A DNA stretch of 35,024 nt from an uncultured Prevotella sp. (GCA_958369755.1 CATXJC010000019.1:1-35024); one strand, 5' to 3'. Counted from the stretch's first letter, positions 1 through 8,577 are shown. Numbers and translations: made by a program. Notes: generated by a model not told the origin, from the letters alone.

Positions 1-1354
1 TAGCCTGGATGGTGAACTCCTTGAGGTTCATCTCCTTGGTGATGACCTTCTTGAGAGCATTGATAGCAGCATCTACCGGACCGTTACCAGATGATGCAGC
101 CTCAAACTTCTGACCTGCAATATCAAGACCGATACTTGCCACGCTCTTCACGCCCTTACCTGTAGTAACCTGCAACCAGTCGAGCTGAACACCATGCTTA
201 TCAGCAGAATCAGCACCGGCAAGCATCAAAACATCCTCATCGGTAACTTCCTTCTTCTTATCAGCCAGCTGGAGGAACTTCTTGTAAATCTTGTCGAGCT
301 TCTCCTCATCATTAATCTCTACACCATTGACATGGAGACGGTACTTCAATGCAGCACGACCAGAACGGGCTGTCAATACGATAGCATTGTCATCCAATCC
401 CACATCCTTAGGATCAATGATTTCGTAAGTCTGAACATTCTTCAAGACACCATCCTGATGGATACCGGAAGAATGAGCAAATGCATTGCGACCCACGATA
501 GCCTTGTTTGGCTGGACAGGCATATTCATCAGGCTGCTCACCATGCGTGAGGTAGGAATAATCTTGGTGGTATTGATGTTGGTATCAATATCGATATGCT
601 TGTGACACTTAAGAATCATGGCAATCTCTTCGAGCGAAGTATTACCTGCACGCTCACCGATACCATTGATGGTAACCTCAACCTGGCGTGCACCATTTAA
701 AACACCCTGCAGGGTATTGGCAGTAGCCATACCGAGGTCGTTATGACAGTGGGTAGAAAGGCGTGCCTTGTCAATGCCATCAACATGCTCCATGAGATAC
801 TTGATTTTGTCACCATATTCATCAGGCAGACAATAACCTGTAGTATCAGGAATGTTCACTACAGTAGCACCCGCCTTGACAACAGCCTCTACGACACGAG
901 CCAGATACTCATTATCGGTACGGCCTGCATCCTCAGCATAGAACTCAACGTCCTCAACATACTTTTTAGCATACTTGACAGCAGCTACAGCACGTTCGAT
1001 GATTTCCTCGCGGGTAGAATTGAACTTATACTTGATATGACTGTCGCTGGTACCGATACCGGTATGGATTCTCTTATGCTTGGCATACTGCAAAGCCTCA
1101 GCAGCACAATCAATATCTTTTTCTACGGCACGGGTAAGTGCACAAATAGTAGGCCAGGTTACAGCCTTAGAGATTTCTACCACTGAATTGAAGTCGCCCG
1201 GACTTGATATAGGAAATCCAGCCTCAATTACATCCACGCCCAACTGCTCCAGTTGCTTTGCCACCTGAATCTTCTCAACTGTGTTCAACTGACATCCCGG
1301 AACCTGTTCGCCATCGCGGAGGGTCGTGTCGAAAATGTATAATCTGTCACTCAT
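1..1354 (-). CDS. leuA: 2-isopropylmalate synthase (3' end outside window)
   Basis: First committed enzyme of leucine synthesis, condensing acetyl-CoA with 2-oxoisovalerate in the cytoplasm. About 451 codons are visible; the gene runs off the left edge, so the end of the C-terminal regulatory domain is missing. The N-terminus reads MSDRLYIFDTTLRDGEQVPG, the HMGL-like TIM-barrel signature with the catalytic Arg and metal-binding Asp of TTLRDGEQ. Further in are STHCHNDLGMATAN (metal-binding HCHND) and INGIGERAGNTSLEE, both diagnostic of LeuA and homocitrate synthases; the frame then continues into a LeuA dimerisation/allosteric domain. The start at 1354 is the first ATG in frame with the TTLRDGEQ block. 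Upstream lie a terminator, a leader peptide and a promoter, so transcription is probably controlled by attenuation. Other leu genes would be expected beyond base 1, but that is inference. Confidence 0.95.
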   Translation of the reverse strand, partial: MSDRLYIFDTTLRDGEQVPGCQLNTVEKIQVAKQLEQLGVDVIEAGFPISSPGDFNSVVEISKAVTWPTICALTRAVEKDIDCAAEALQYAKHKRIHTGIGTSDSHIKYKFNSTREEIIERAVAAVKYAKKYVEDVEFYAEDAGRTDNEYLARVVEAVVKAGATVVNIPDTTGYCLPDEYGDKIKYLMEHVDGIDKARLSTHCHNDLGMATANTLQGVLNGARQVEVTINGIGERAGNTSLEEIAMILKCHKHIDIDTNINTTKIIPTSRMVSSLMNMPVQPNKAIVGRNAFAHSSGIHQDGVLKNVQTYEIIDPKDVGLDDNAIVLTARSGRAALKYRLHVNGVEINDEEKLDKIYKKFLQLADKKKEVTDEDVLMLAGADSADKHGVQLDWLQVTTGKGVKSVASIGLDIAGQKFEAASSGNGPVDAAINALKKVITKEMNLKEFTIQA

Positions 1355-1456
1355 ATCTTTAAAATTTTAAATTTACACCTTATTATATATAAGAGCTACA
1401 CATTCAGAACGCACTACGTTTATATAGCAATCCGTGCAGAAGCATCAGATAAAGTA

Positions 1457-1501
1457 AAAAGCCTTCCCCCACTCCATAGACGGAAGTGTAGAAAGGCTTT
1501 T
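1457..1501 (-). terminator. leuA leader attenuator (intrinsic terminator)
   Basis: Read on the minus strand, AAAAGCCTT pairs with AAGGCTTTT, enclosing an inner stem CACTTCC/GGAGTG with one bulged T, and is followed by a T-rich tract. It lies between the leader peptide stop and the leuA start, about 100 bases before leuA. That is the position of an attenuator rather than the end of an operon. Its inner 5' strand (1477-1488) can instead pair with the end of the leader peptide coding region. Confidence 0.85.
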
Positions 1502-1548
1502 AATATCTTAAGCGATGAACTATACGCACACCTTATCACTTCCGCCCA
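1477..1548 (-). promoter_or_regulatory. Antiterminator pairing in the leuA leader
   Basis: On the minus strand TGGGCGGAAGTG (1548-1537, inside leader codons 20-24) is complementary over 12 positions, two of them G-U, to CACTTCCGTCTA (1488-1477) in the 5' arm of the terminator. The central 8 bp are perfect Watson-Crick. Forming this helix would destroy the terminator. A ribosome held at the upstream Leu/Ile codons would leave 1537-1548 free and favour antitermination. A ribosome reaching the stop codon would cover it and allow termination. Confidence 0.75.
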
Positions 1549-1606
1549 CAAACTGCAGTCGAAGTCGAATAATAATGCTTGTAATGTTCAACAATGTTGT
1601 TCTCAT
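1520..1606 (-). CDS. Branched-chain amino acid leader peptide, 28 aa
   Basis: A short ORF starting ATG at 1606 and ending TAG at 1520-1522. Of 28 residues 11 are Leu, Ile or Val: L5, L6, I8, I11, I12, I13, L15, L17, V20, V26 and V28. It includes a Leu-Leu pair and a triple Ile run of ATT codons. It begins about 30 nt after the predicted transcription start and is followed by a terminator and then leuA. This is the architecture of leader peptides that sense charged tRNA-Leu, -Ile and -Val. Function rests on codon content and position; the peptide itself probably has no role. Bacteroidota often lack Shine-Dalgarno sequences and none is evident here. Confidence 0.85.
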   Translation of the reverse strand: MRTTLLNITSIIIRLRLQFVGGSDKVCV

Positions 1607-1642
1607 ATCTATCTTATTATGTTATATTCTTAAATTCGCATG

Positions 1643-1677
1643 CAAAGGTAACACTTTTATTTGATACTAGCAAACAA
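1643..1677 (-). promoter_or_regulatory. Promoter of the leuA leader transcript
   Basis: On the minus strand TTGTTTG (1677-1671) is followed after 20 bp by TACCTTTG (1650-1643), matching the Bacteroidota primary-sigma consensus TTTG-N19/20-TAnnTTTG. The predicted start of transcription is near 1637, about 30 nt before the leader peptide ATG. Confidence 0.8.
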
Positions 1678-1690
1678 TTTATAACTTTTT

Positions 1691-1810
1691 TAATAGAAAT
1701 GATAACAAATTCCTATAATCTTATGGATTTTTTACCCAAAAACGTTAATCCTGTGCAAGAATTTGGCGAAAAAGCCAGTTTTTGAGTGAAAAAATTGACA
1801 AACTCTAACC
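1691..1810. other. Gap between dnaB and the leuA promoter, nothing recognised
   Basis: AT-rich intergenic DNA making up the rest of the 1355-1810 gap beyond the leuA leader elements. On the minus strand a 4-bp TGGC/GCCA stem with T-rich surroundings lies at about 1763-1780 and could be a weak terminator for dnaB, but it is too short to call. No credible gene was seen. Confidence 0.4.
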
Positions 1811-3310
1811 TTAGAAAGGCAGATTCTCTGCAGGCGGCGGTGGTAGCGGACTACCATCCTGCCCTCCGCCATTCATCCTAGAGCCTACAATCTCACCACC
1901 TTCCTCGACAGGTGCTGCTGCAGCATCCTGCGGATCCTGGAATCGGGTAAATTCTCCACGGAAGTTCAGGAGAACATCTCCAACAGAGCCCTTACGGTGC
2001 TTGGCAATGATAATCTGTGCCATACCATGAAGGTCATTACCCTTTTCATCCTGATAGATGTGATAATATTCCGGGCGGTGAACGAAAAGCACCATATCGG
2101 CATCCTGCTCGATGGCACCGGATTCACGGAGGTCACTCAACTGAGGTCGCTTTCCTTCCAAACCCTCACGGTTCTCTACATTACGGGAGAGCTGCGAAAG
2201 AGCAAGCACAGGAATGTTCAGCTCTTTGGCAATACCTTTGAGCGAACGGGAGATGGTAGATACCTCCTCCTGACGGCTACCAAACTTCATACCATTGGCA
2301 TTCATCAGCTGGAGATAGTCGATCATCAACAGTTTAACACCCTTTTCCCTTACCAGTCGGCGCGCCTTGGTACGGAGTTCGAAAACAGAAAGACCAGGCG
2401 TATCATCAATATAAATAGGTGCACCTGTCAGTTTTCTCAGTTTTTTATCCAACCGTTCCCATTCTGGCTGTTCCAATTGTCCGTTCAGTATTTTTTTACC
2501 CGAAATCTCACAAACATTCGAGATGAGTCGGTTCACCAACTGAACGTTATTCATTTCCAGAGAGAAGAATCCGATAGGCACATCATAATCTACCGCCACA
2601 TTCTTGGCAATACTCAATGCAAAGGAAGTCTTACCCATGGCAGGACGACCGGCGATAATCACAAGGTCGGACGGTTGCCAACCTGATGTTATATCATCCA
2701 ACCCACGATAACCCGTAGGAATACCGGTAAGACCACCCGAGTTCTGAGCAGCGCGCTGCAAGATGGCAACGGCCTCCTTTACAACCGGATCAATCTGTGT
2801 ATAATCCTGCTTCATATTGTTCTGCGAAAGCTGGAAGAGTTCACCTTCAGCTTTCTGCATCAGTTCATCCACATCCACACCTTCTTCATACGCCATCGTC
2901 TCGATGTCGCCGGCATAATGAATCAGCTGACGCTGCATATATTTCTGCGCCAGGATACGGGCATGCGACTCTACATGGGCAGCCGAAGCCATGCCTGCAG
3001 AAATATCCATGAGATATTGTGCTCCTCCCACCTTATCCAGTTCACCAGTCTTGGCTAACTGATCGGCAAGAGTCATGATATCCACAGGCCGTTCCTCCAT
3101 GTTCATCACCTGGATAGCCTGATATATTCTCTTATGACGCGGGTCATAAAAAGTATCCGGCTTGAGCAACTCCGACACCACCGAAAAGGCATCAGAATCT
3201 ATCATCAAGGCACCCAATACCGCCTGCTCCACATTCACAGCCTGCGGCTGCAAATGGGCGTAGGTTGGATCTATCTGTACCTTATTCTTATTTTTATTAT
3301 TCTCCGCCAT
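1811..3310 (-). CDS. dnaB: Replicative DNA helicase
   Basis: Ring-shaped hexameric helicase that unwinds DNA at the replication fork and recruits primase. 499 aa, usual for the family. An N-terminal DnaB domain covers residues ~20-125 (NVEQAVLGALMIDSD). A linker follows, then the RecA-like motor with Walker A GRPAMGKT at 221-228, Walker B LLMIDYLQLM near 330, and the LSQLSRNVENR and DLRESGAIEQDAD motifs. The C-terminal tail is Gly/Pro rich. No intein interrupts the motor. The start at 3310 lies inside the end of the upstream TPR-like gene (14-bp overlap), so translation is probably coupled. It is the last gene of a five-gene minus-strand cluster. The Asn/Lys-rich N-terminus before residue 12 is poorly constrained, but no better start is visible. 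Confidence 0.97.
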   Translation of the reverse strand: MAENNKNKNKVQIDPTYAHLQPQAVNVEQAVLGALMIDSDAFSVVSELLKPDTFYDPRHKRIYQAIQVMNMEERPVDIMTLADQLAKTGELDKVGGAQYLMDISAGMASAAHVESHARILAQKYMQRQLIHYAGDIETMAYEEGVDVDELMQKAEGELFQLSQNNMKQDYTQIDPVVKEAVAILQRAAQNSGGLTGIPTGYRGLDDITSGWQPSDLVIIAGRPAMGKTSFALSIAKNVAVDYDVPIGFFSLEMNNVQLVNRLISNVCEISGKKILNGQLEQPEWERLDKKLRKLTGAPIYIDDTPGLSVFELRTKARRLVREKGVKLLMIDYLQLMNANGMKFGSRQEEVSTISRSLKGIAKELNIPVLALSQLSRNVENREGLEGKRPQLSDLRESGAIEQDADMVLFVHRPEYYHIYQDEKGNDLHGMAQIIIAKHRKGSVGDVLLNFRGEFTRFQDPQDAAAAPVEEGGEIVGSRMNGGGQDGSPLPPPPAENLPF

Positions 3311-5783
3311 CTTTATTGTTTTTCCTTTCCTCGAAAACTTTTTTTGTTATAAATTCCAATTCTATAGGCGCAATACCACGATTATCGAGCCAATTTCCCA
3401 TCTCGAGCAGGCCGAGTGCATCTATATCTTCCTTAGGGGAAAAAGCTGCATGACCAGATGCTTCATTCAAAAATCTGATAGCTGCAGTTCCTCCCTTTTT
3501 CACGAGAACGCAGAGTCCATAATAGAAAAATTTCATAGACTCCCATCTGTGGTCTTGTGGCTTGGAAACTTTGCTCACCATCGCAGATAACATTTTCATG
3601 AACATGCGTTCCTTTTCATCCTTATCCATATCTGTCATGTCAGAATTCAATATATCCCTGATTTCATTATCATCACTATTTTGCAGATAAGGTTCTATTA
3701 AAGCCATTGCGTGGTCAATGTTTTTATCGCCTTCCGATTCTGAAAAGAGCAAAGAGAAAGCCAGTCTGCATTCAACCTGTTCTTCCTTAGGATACTGTTC
3801 ATCCATCTGGAAAGCCCATTCCAAAGCCTCTTTATAATGATGGAGTTTCAATAAGAGATCGGTCTTTTTCAGCTTGAGCTTAAACTGCTTACTCTCATCT
3901 GATTCTTCTTTAATCAAGCAATTCAATGTTATTAAAGCCGCCGGGTCTTTTATCTCTTCTTCTATTTCTAATTTCAACTCCGTGGCAGCCTTATAAGTTG
4001 GGCTTGTATTCTTAATCACATAGAGATGTTCAAGCGCTTCATCATATTTTTCCTCCGATTTGTATGCCAATGCAAGCATCATATGCTCTTCGTCGGTATA
4101 TTTTTCCAGATTACGCAAAATCTTGCTAACAAAGGCATAGTCACCTCTTTTAGCAGAGAAACGGGCCAGCGACAGGCGATACTTGTCATATTCCGGTTTA
4201 GCAAACAGTCCCGTAGTAAAGAAAGGAATTTCCTTCTGCACTTCGAAAGGATTATCAAATGCCTTCCTCATTGGAGAGAGAGTATAGAATCGGTAGAGGT
4301 CCTGCACATAGCGATGACGAACCCTGATTGCACGTTTCTTCTTTTCCTCTTCAGAGAGATTCTCTTCATGTTCCATTACCGAATCAAGCAATGTGACATT
4401 TTCAGAATCCTTTGCTTCTGTAGAATCAGACTCATCCTCTACTGGCTCTTCGGTATTCTGCTCTTTTTCCACCTCATCTTCTTCATCATAAAAAACAGGA
4501 CCAGACACCATATTTTCCGGGGTAACATCCAATGATTCAATAAATTCCTTAGATGTATTATTCAATGAAAGAATGATGCTATACAGATCGGTATCACACA
4601 TAGAGGCGCCTCTCAAGAGATTGTTGATGAAATTGCGATGCTGTTTCATCGTAGCCCGAACATTCTTGAGCGTAGAATTACGGACATAGAAAGGAACAAA
4701 CCAATTATAGAGTGAATGGAAATGACCGAAGCTCTTCTGGTTGGCAAACTGATGATAATAGACATCAACTCCTATATCTTCTGAATTCAACATATAGTCG
4801 AAGGCTCCCTTAAGGGCATCATCAGGATTCTCCCCATCTGCTGAGAAGCAATTAAGTCCCAATTCACCCGTTTGGTCTATCTTTTCGGCCAAATCCTGAG
4901 TAAAAGAAGTGAACATGGTCTTCACCACGGAATGCATCATCTCCTTGCTATCCTTTTTACTTGTAAGACATAGACGCATCTGGCGTTGGAGATCAACACA
5001 GGCTGCCAAAAATTCATCATCCATGATCAAGCCAGCAGCAGAATCCCAATATTTCTGTTTTTCACCCGAATTGGTTATTGCACAGAAAACGAAACCCACC
5101 AAAGCTCGCTGGCGAACACTGCAAGTACTGTCGTCAGACTTGATTAAGCGCATCAAGACTGCAAGTCTAGGGGCATCAAAGAATACAGAGCATGACAATG
5201 AAACAGCCGAAACTATCATATTGATGGTGTATGGATCTACCAAATCGGAAGCGATGATATCAAGTATATTCTTGACAAAATCATCATTCCATTCATCAGT
5301 TGTCAAAATATAAGAAAACACCATATTGCGATAGGCATTAAGCTGCTCTTGTATTTTTTGTCTTTCCTCGTCTATCTGTTCTTCAGACAAGTCTACCCTC
5401 AAATTTAGCATAGCTTCATCTGTAGCAAATTTCTCAAAGGTTTCCTGTACCTCATCAAAACTTGTCAGATTCTGAGCTCTTTTGCAAAGTGCAACAAATG
5501 TAGACTCATTAGCCAAAATCCATTCGTGGCGCATTTTACTATAGAGCGTGTCTATATCCATATCCAAATCTGAAGCAAGATCATAAAGTTCCCGATGTTT
5601 AAGTTTGCCATCTATATAATCATGATATAAAGCATCATATCTTTGTTCAATTTCCGCTATTTCTGGCAGACATGGCTCCAAACTCACTTCCTGGTCAATA
5701 ATCTTGCGAATTGCCTCTATTCTGGATATCATAGTGACATTTTCATGCGAAAACTTTGTCCAGCTAAAATCTTCTTTTTTCAT
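3297..5783 (-). CDS. Large TPR-like protein of unknown function
   Basis: An 828-aa acidic, largely helical protein that I cannot assign to a named family. No signal peptide or membrane segment is visible, so it is probably cytoplasmic. The N-terminal ~425 residues look like helical repeats. A strongly acidic low-complexity linker (Glu/Asp/Ser rich) spans roughly 430-470. The C-terminal half, ~510-760, has TPR-like helical pairs such as LALAYKSEEKYDEALEHLYV and LLLKLHHYKEALEWAFQMD, suggesting protein-protein contacts. The gene starts 7 bp after the lipoprotein gene stops, and its last 14 bases overlap the dnaB start, so it sits between them in one transcription unit. A role linked to dnaB is possible but unproven; the co-location may only reflect shared expression. 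Confidence 0.75.
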   Translation of the reverse strand: MKKEDFSWTKFSHENVTMISRIEAIRKIIDQEVSLEPCLPEIAEIEQRYDALYHDYIDGKLKHRELYDLASDLDMDIDTLYSKMRHEWILANESTFVALCKRAQNLTSFDEVQETFEKFATDEAMLNLRVDLSEEQIDEERQKIQEQLNAYRNMVFSYILTTDEWNDDFVKNILDIIASDLVDPYTINMIVSAVSLSCSVFFDAPRLAVLMRLIKSDDSTCSVRQRALVGFVFCAITNSGEKQKYWDSAAGLIMDDEFLAACVDLQRQMRLCLTSKKDSKEMMHSVVKTMFTSFTQDLAEKIDQTGELGLNCFSADGENPDDALKGAFDYMLNSEDIGVDVYYHQFANQKSFGHFHSLYNWFVPFYVRNSTLKNVRATMKQHRNFINNLLRGASMCDTDLYSIILSLNNTSKEFIESLDVTPENMVSGPVFYDEEDEVEKEQNTEEPVEDESDSTEAKDSENVTLLDSVMEHEENLSEEEKKKRAIRVRHRYVQDLYRFYTLSPMRKAFDNPFEVQKEIPFFTTGLFAKPEYDKYRLSLARFSAKRGDYAFVSKILRNLEKYTDEEHMMLALAYKSEEKYDEALEHLYVIKNTSPTYKAATELKLEIEEEIKDPAALITLNCLIKEESDESKQFKLKLKKTDLLLKLHHYKEALEWAFQMDEQYPKEEQVECRLAFSLLFSESEGDKNIDHAMALIEPYLQNSDDNEIRDILNSDMTDMDKDEKERMFMKMLSAMVSKVSKPQDHRWESMKFFYYGLCVLVKKGGTAAIRFLNEASGHAAFSPKEDIDALGLLEMGNWLDNRGIAPIELEFITKKVFEERKNNKDGGE

Positions 5784-5790
5784 AAGCCGC

Positions 5791-6702
5791 TTATTTTTGT
5801 GCTACAGCCAGGTCACGACGTCTTGGTTCCATAGCATGTTCATATTTAAGTTTTGGAAGATTACTGATGGTTTTAGCATCGGCACCCGTATATTTTGTGA
5901 TGATACTTGCATAATGCTGTACCCCACGACTGTTTATGCTATCAACAGCAATATTATACGCCTTGATAAATTTGGCAACTTGGTCTTTACGGCGCGGCTC
6001 TGAAAGTATTTTCTTGCGGAAAGCAACAACACCTAACTGCAAGTTCTTATCTCTGCTGTCAAAGAGTTTTACATGCTGTTCAAGTCGGGCTTTGGTAGCT
6101 TGAGGTTCTGGCAGCAACATGGCATCCATCTCGTTGTTAAGCAACATACGCAGACGGATGTTCAAATCGTTGATTTGAACCTTATAAGCATCATATTTAG
6201 GCTTACCGCTATCGATTGCTAAAGTAGCCAGATAATCAGTTGCAGAGTAGCGGGTCATTGCCACCATCTTATCTGACAGTTGTTTCAGTTCGGATATACG
6301 CGAACGCTTATTGGTGATAAACTGCCAATAAAGATTGGTAGAAATAGGGTACGTCAAAGCAGTACCCCGTTTCTCTATATGATGAGCACGAATCAGATCG
6401 GTCACGGCTCCCTCTACGCGCTTGCGCTCGATAGCAGTATCACAATCCATTTGTGCAGTATATCTACGCAAATGTACGTCTACACCTTGCTGCAGGAAGA
6501 TACTGTCATCACATGCCAGAAAGATTGGCAGGCAGTCCATTGTTGGCATCACCGCTATCTTCAGCGCAGCACGGTCTAGGCTATCCAATCTAGCCTTTTC
6601 CTTCTTGCTCAAGCGATGACGTTCTGCTTCCGACTTGCCACATCCTGCAAATCCTATAGCCAGCAAGAGCATCAAGGCTGTAAACGTTTTGAACTTATTC
6701 AT
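5791..6702 (-). CDS. Orphan solute-binding-like lipoprotein (NMT1/SsuA-like)
   Basis: 303 aa with a lipoprotein signal: a hydrophobic stretch then IGFAGC with the lipidated Cys at about residue 21. The next ~25 residues are a charged tether. The mature part resembles type II periplasmic binding proteins of the NMT1/SsuA/TauA group: KIAVMPTMDCLPIFLA for the first strand and ligand-entry loop, DSIFLQQGVDVHL, and NEMDAMLLPEPQATKA, where such proteins usually have a (G)E(I/M)DA..PEP motif. No ABC permease or ATPase gene lies nearby, so it either serves a transporter encoded elsewhere or has another envelope role. Ligand unknown. It lies 21 bp after rlmI and 7 bp before the TPR-like gene. Confidence 0.75.
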   Translation of the reverse strand: MNKFKTFTALMLLLAIGFAGCGKSEAERHRLSKKEKARLDSLDRAALKIAVMPTMDCLPIFLACDDSIFLQQGVDVHLRRYTAQMDCDTAIERKRVEGAVTDLIRAHHIEKRGTALTYPISTNLYWQFITNKRSRISELKQLSDKMVAMTRYSATDYLATLAIDSGKPKYDAYKVQINDLNIRLRMLLNNEMDAMLLPEPQATKARLEQHVKLFDSRDKNLQLGVVAFRKKILSEPRRKDQVAKFIKAYNIAVDSINSRGVQHYASIITKYTGADAKTISNLPKLKYEHAMEPRRRDLAVAQK

Positions 6703-6723
6703 TATCTATCCTTTAATCATTTG

Positions 6724-7905
6724 TTATTCTACATAGAGAACCAATCCCTTCAAATATTCACCTTCCGGATGATAAATATTGATAGGATGGTCGGCAGGCT
6801 GGTGCAACTGGTGCAAGATGCGAACCTTTCTTCCAGCCTGCGCTGCAGCAGTAAACACAGCATTGCGGAACTGATCCTTCGTAACCACCTGCGAGCAACT
6901 GAAGGTAAAAAGGATGCCGCCCTTTTTAATACGCTGCAAGCCCTTTACGTTCAGGCGGGTATAGCCCTTCAACGCATTGCGCAAAGCCGCACGGTGCTTG
7001 GCAAAAGCAGGAGGATCAAGAACAATCAGATCATACTGCTGGTCATGTTCATCAAGATACTTGAAGGCATCTTCGCAGATAGCCTCATGGCGTGCATCTC
7101 CAGGGAAATTGAGCGCAATATTCTCATTGGTCAATTCTATCGCTTTGGCACTGCTGTCTACGGAGTGAACAGCCTTAGCCTCGCCTCTCATCGCATAAAC
7201 AGAAAAACCGCCGGTATAGCAGAACATGTTGAGCACGCTCTTACCCTTGGCATAATGCTCGAGCAGCGAACGGTTCTCACGCTGATCTACGAAGAAACCC
7301 GTTTTCTGACCACGCAACCAGTCGATATGGAATTTCAGTCCATTCTCTACAGCAACATCGTCAGCATCACCTCCCAGTATAAAGCCATTTTCCTGTCTGA
7401 GGTCAGCCTTATACGGTAAGGTCGTCTCACTCTTATAGTAGATATTCTCCAGTGCTTCGCCCATCACCTTCTTCAAGGCTTTGGCTATCTCCATGCGGCA
7501 AACATGCATACCCACACTGTGAGCCTGCATGACAGCAGTAGGACCATAGCAGTCGATAACAAGTCCCGGCAAGTTATCACCCTCACCATGAACCAAGCGA
7601 TAAGTAGTATTGGATGAATTACCGGCAATACCCAAAGCGAGTCTCATTTTATATGCCGAATCCAATCTGGCACACCAGTACTCCTCATCAATCTCAATAT
7701 CTCTAAAAGAAAGAACACGTACAGCGATAGAACCGATCTGATAATGACCTATAGCAATGAATTCACCACTACGGGTAAACACTCTCACAATGTCGCCCTC
7801 CTCTATGCCCTCATCCATAGCCTGGATAGCACCCGAGAAGATCCATGGATGAAAACGCTTGAGCGATTCTTCCTTACCTTTCTTTAAATATACGCTTTTA
7901 TACAT
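6724..7905 (-). CDS. rlmI: RlmI-like 23S rRNA cytosine-C5 methyltransferase
   Basis: Class I SAM-dependent RNA methyltransferase of the RlmI/YccW family; the E. coli enzyme makes m5C1962 in 23S rRNA. 393 aa, the usual length. An N-terminal PUA domain covers ~1-75 (YLKKGKEESLKRFHPWIFSG, a typical opening). A central RlmI beta domain follows, then the Rossmann methyltransferase with SAM motif VLNMFCYTGGFSVYAMRG, acidic loop VHSVDSSAKAIEL, and catalytic blocks LIVLDPPAFAKHR and LFTFSCSQVV, whose Cys matches the family's catalytic position. It follows the exonuclease gene after 54 bp and precedes the lipoprotein gene by 21 bp, so is probably cotranscribed with both. The exact target base is inferred from the family. 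Confidence 0.92.
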   Translation of the reverse strand: MYKSVYLKKGKEESLKRFHPWIFSGAIQAMDEGIEEGDIVRVFTRSGEFIAIGHYQIGSIAVRVLSFRDIEIDEEYWCARLDSAYKMRLALGIAGNSSNTTYRLVHGEGDNLPGLVIDCYGPTAVMQAHSVGMHVCRMEIAKALKKVMGEALENIYYKSETTLPYKADLRQENGFILGGDADDVAVENGLKFHIDWLRGQKTGFFVDQRENRSLLEHYAKGKSVLNMFCYTGGFSVYAMRGEAKAVHSVDSSAKAIELTNENIALNFPGDARHEAICEDAFKYLDEHDQQYDLIVLDPPAFAKHRAALRNALKGYTRLNVKGLQRIKKGGILFTFSCSQVVTKDQFRNAVFTAAAQAGRKVRILHQLHQPADHPINIYHPEGEYLKGLVLYVE

Positions 7906-7959
7906 ATTTATATATGAAGTTTCTTACGATTATCAATTTCTATTCCTTACCACCTTATA

Positions 7960-8577
7960 TCATGCCCTGAGTTCATCGAGCTCGTAATCGCCTGTAGCAG
8001 ACAAACGCTTGAATTCCTCATACAGATTAATGCAGCACCAGGCATCTGTAGCTGCATAGAGAGCCTGCGATTCCTTCAAATCGCTAGCCTCCCAATTGCT
8101 CAACCGTTGCGCCTTGCTGATTTTCTGGTGAAACAGGTTAGCATACAGTTTCTGCAGACTCATGTCTGCGATACCAAAGTTCTTAGCAACATCCTGCAAC
8201 TCGATAAAGTAGCCAGCCTTAAAAGCAGCTCGCTTATGGAGCTGCAGCAAGTCATCGTGCCAGGAAAGTCCTACTTTTGGCACGGTGGTATCTTCGAGCA
8301 AGCGAATGATGGCAGGAGTCATACCCGTATGATGCAGGCGGAAGAGATAACAAGTATCATGTGTACTCACCTGCAACAACGAAACATGGTAAGCCTGACC
8401 ACGCTTGAATGATGGGCGCGTTTCTGTATCCACACCCAGTATATAATGGCTAAGTAGGTCATTAACAGCCGCTTCTGTATCTTCAGGCTTGTCAACGACT
8501 ACGATTTTGCCAGGAAACAAAGCTCTTGGCAAATTCGTGATTGCCGCCTTGTCGAAACTAGTGAAAATAATCTTCAT
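7960..8577 (-). CDS. RNase D-like 3'-5' exonuclease domain protein
   Basis: 205 aa, a stand-alone DEDDy exonuclease domain (RNase D / WRN-exonuclease type), without the HRDC domains of full RNase D. Exo I is VDTET with D50 and E52; Exo II is GLSWHDDLLQL; Exo III is YAATDAWCCINLY, giving Tyr and Asp of the DEDDy set. It probably trims RNA or DNA 3' ends using two metal ions, but the substrate cannot be read from sequence. It heads the minus-strand cluster that ends with dnaB and is divergent from ftsK, with its own TAnnTTTG element about 26 bp upstream. Stand-alone proteins of this kind are common in Bacteroidota. Confidence 0.9.
   Translation of the reverse strand: MKIIFTSFDKAAITNLPRALFPGKIVVVDKPEDTEAAVNDLLSHYILGVDTETRPSFKRGQAYHVSLLQVSTHDTCYLFRLHHTGMTPAIIRLLEDTTVPKVGLSWHDDLLQLHKRAAFKAGYFIELQDVAKNFGIADMSLQKLYANLFHQKISKAQRLSNWEASDLKESQALYAATDAWCCINLYEEFKRLSATGDYELDELRA

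Noticed and set aside
1594..1785. Small plus-strand ORF in the leuA-dnaB gap
   Set aside because: It overlaps the leader peptide and promoter of leuA on the other strand and is AT-rich with no recognisable features.
1760..1785. Terminator for dnaB
   Set aside because: Only a 4-bp stem with T-rich flanks; too weak to support.
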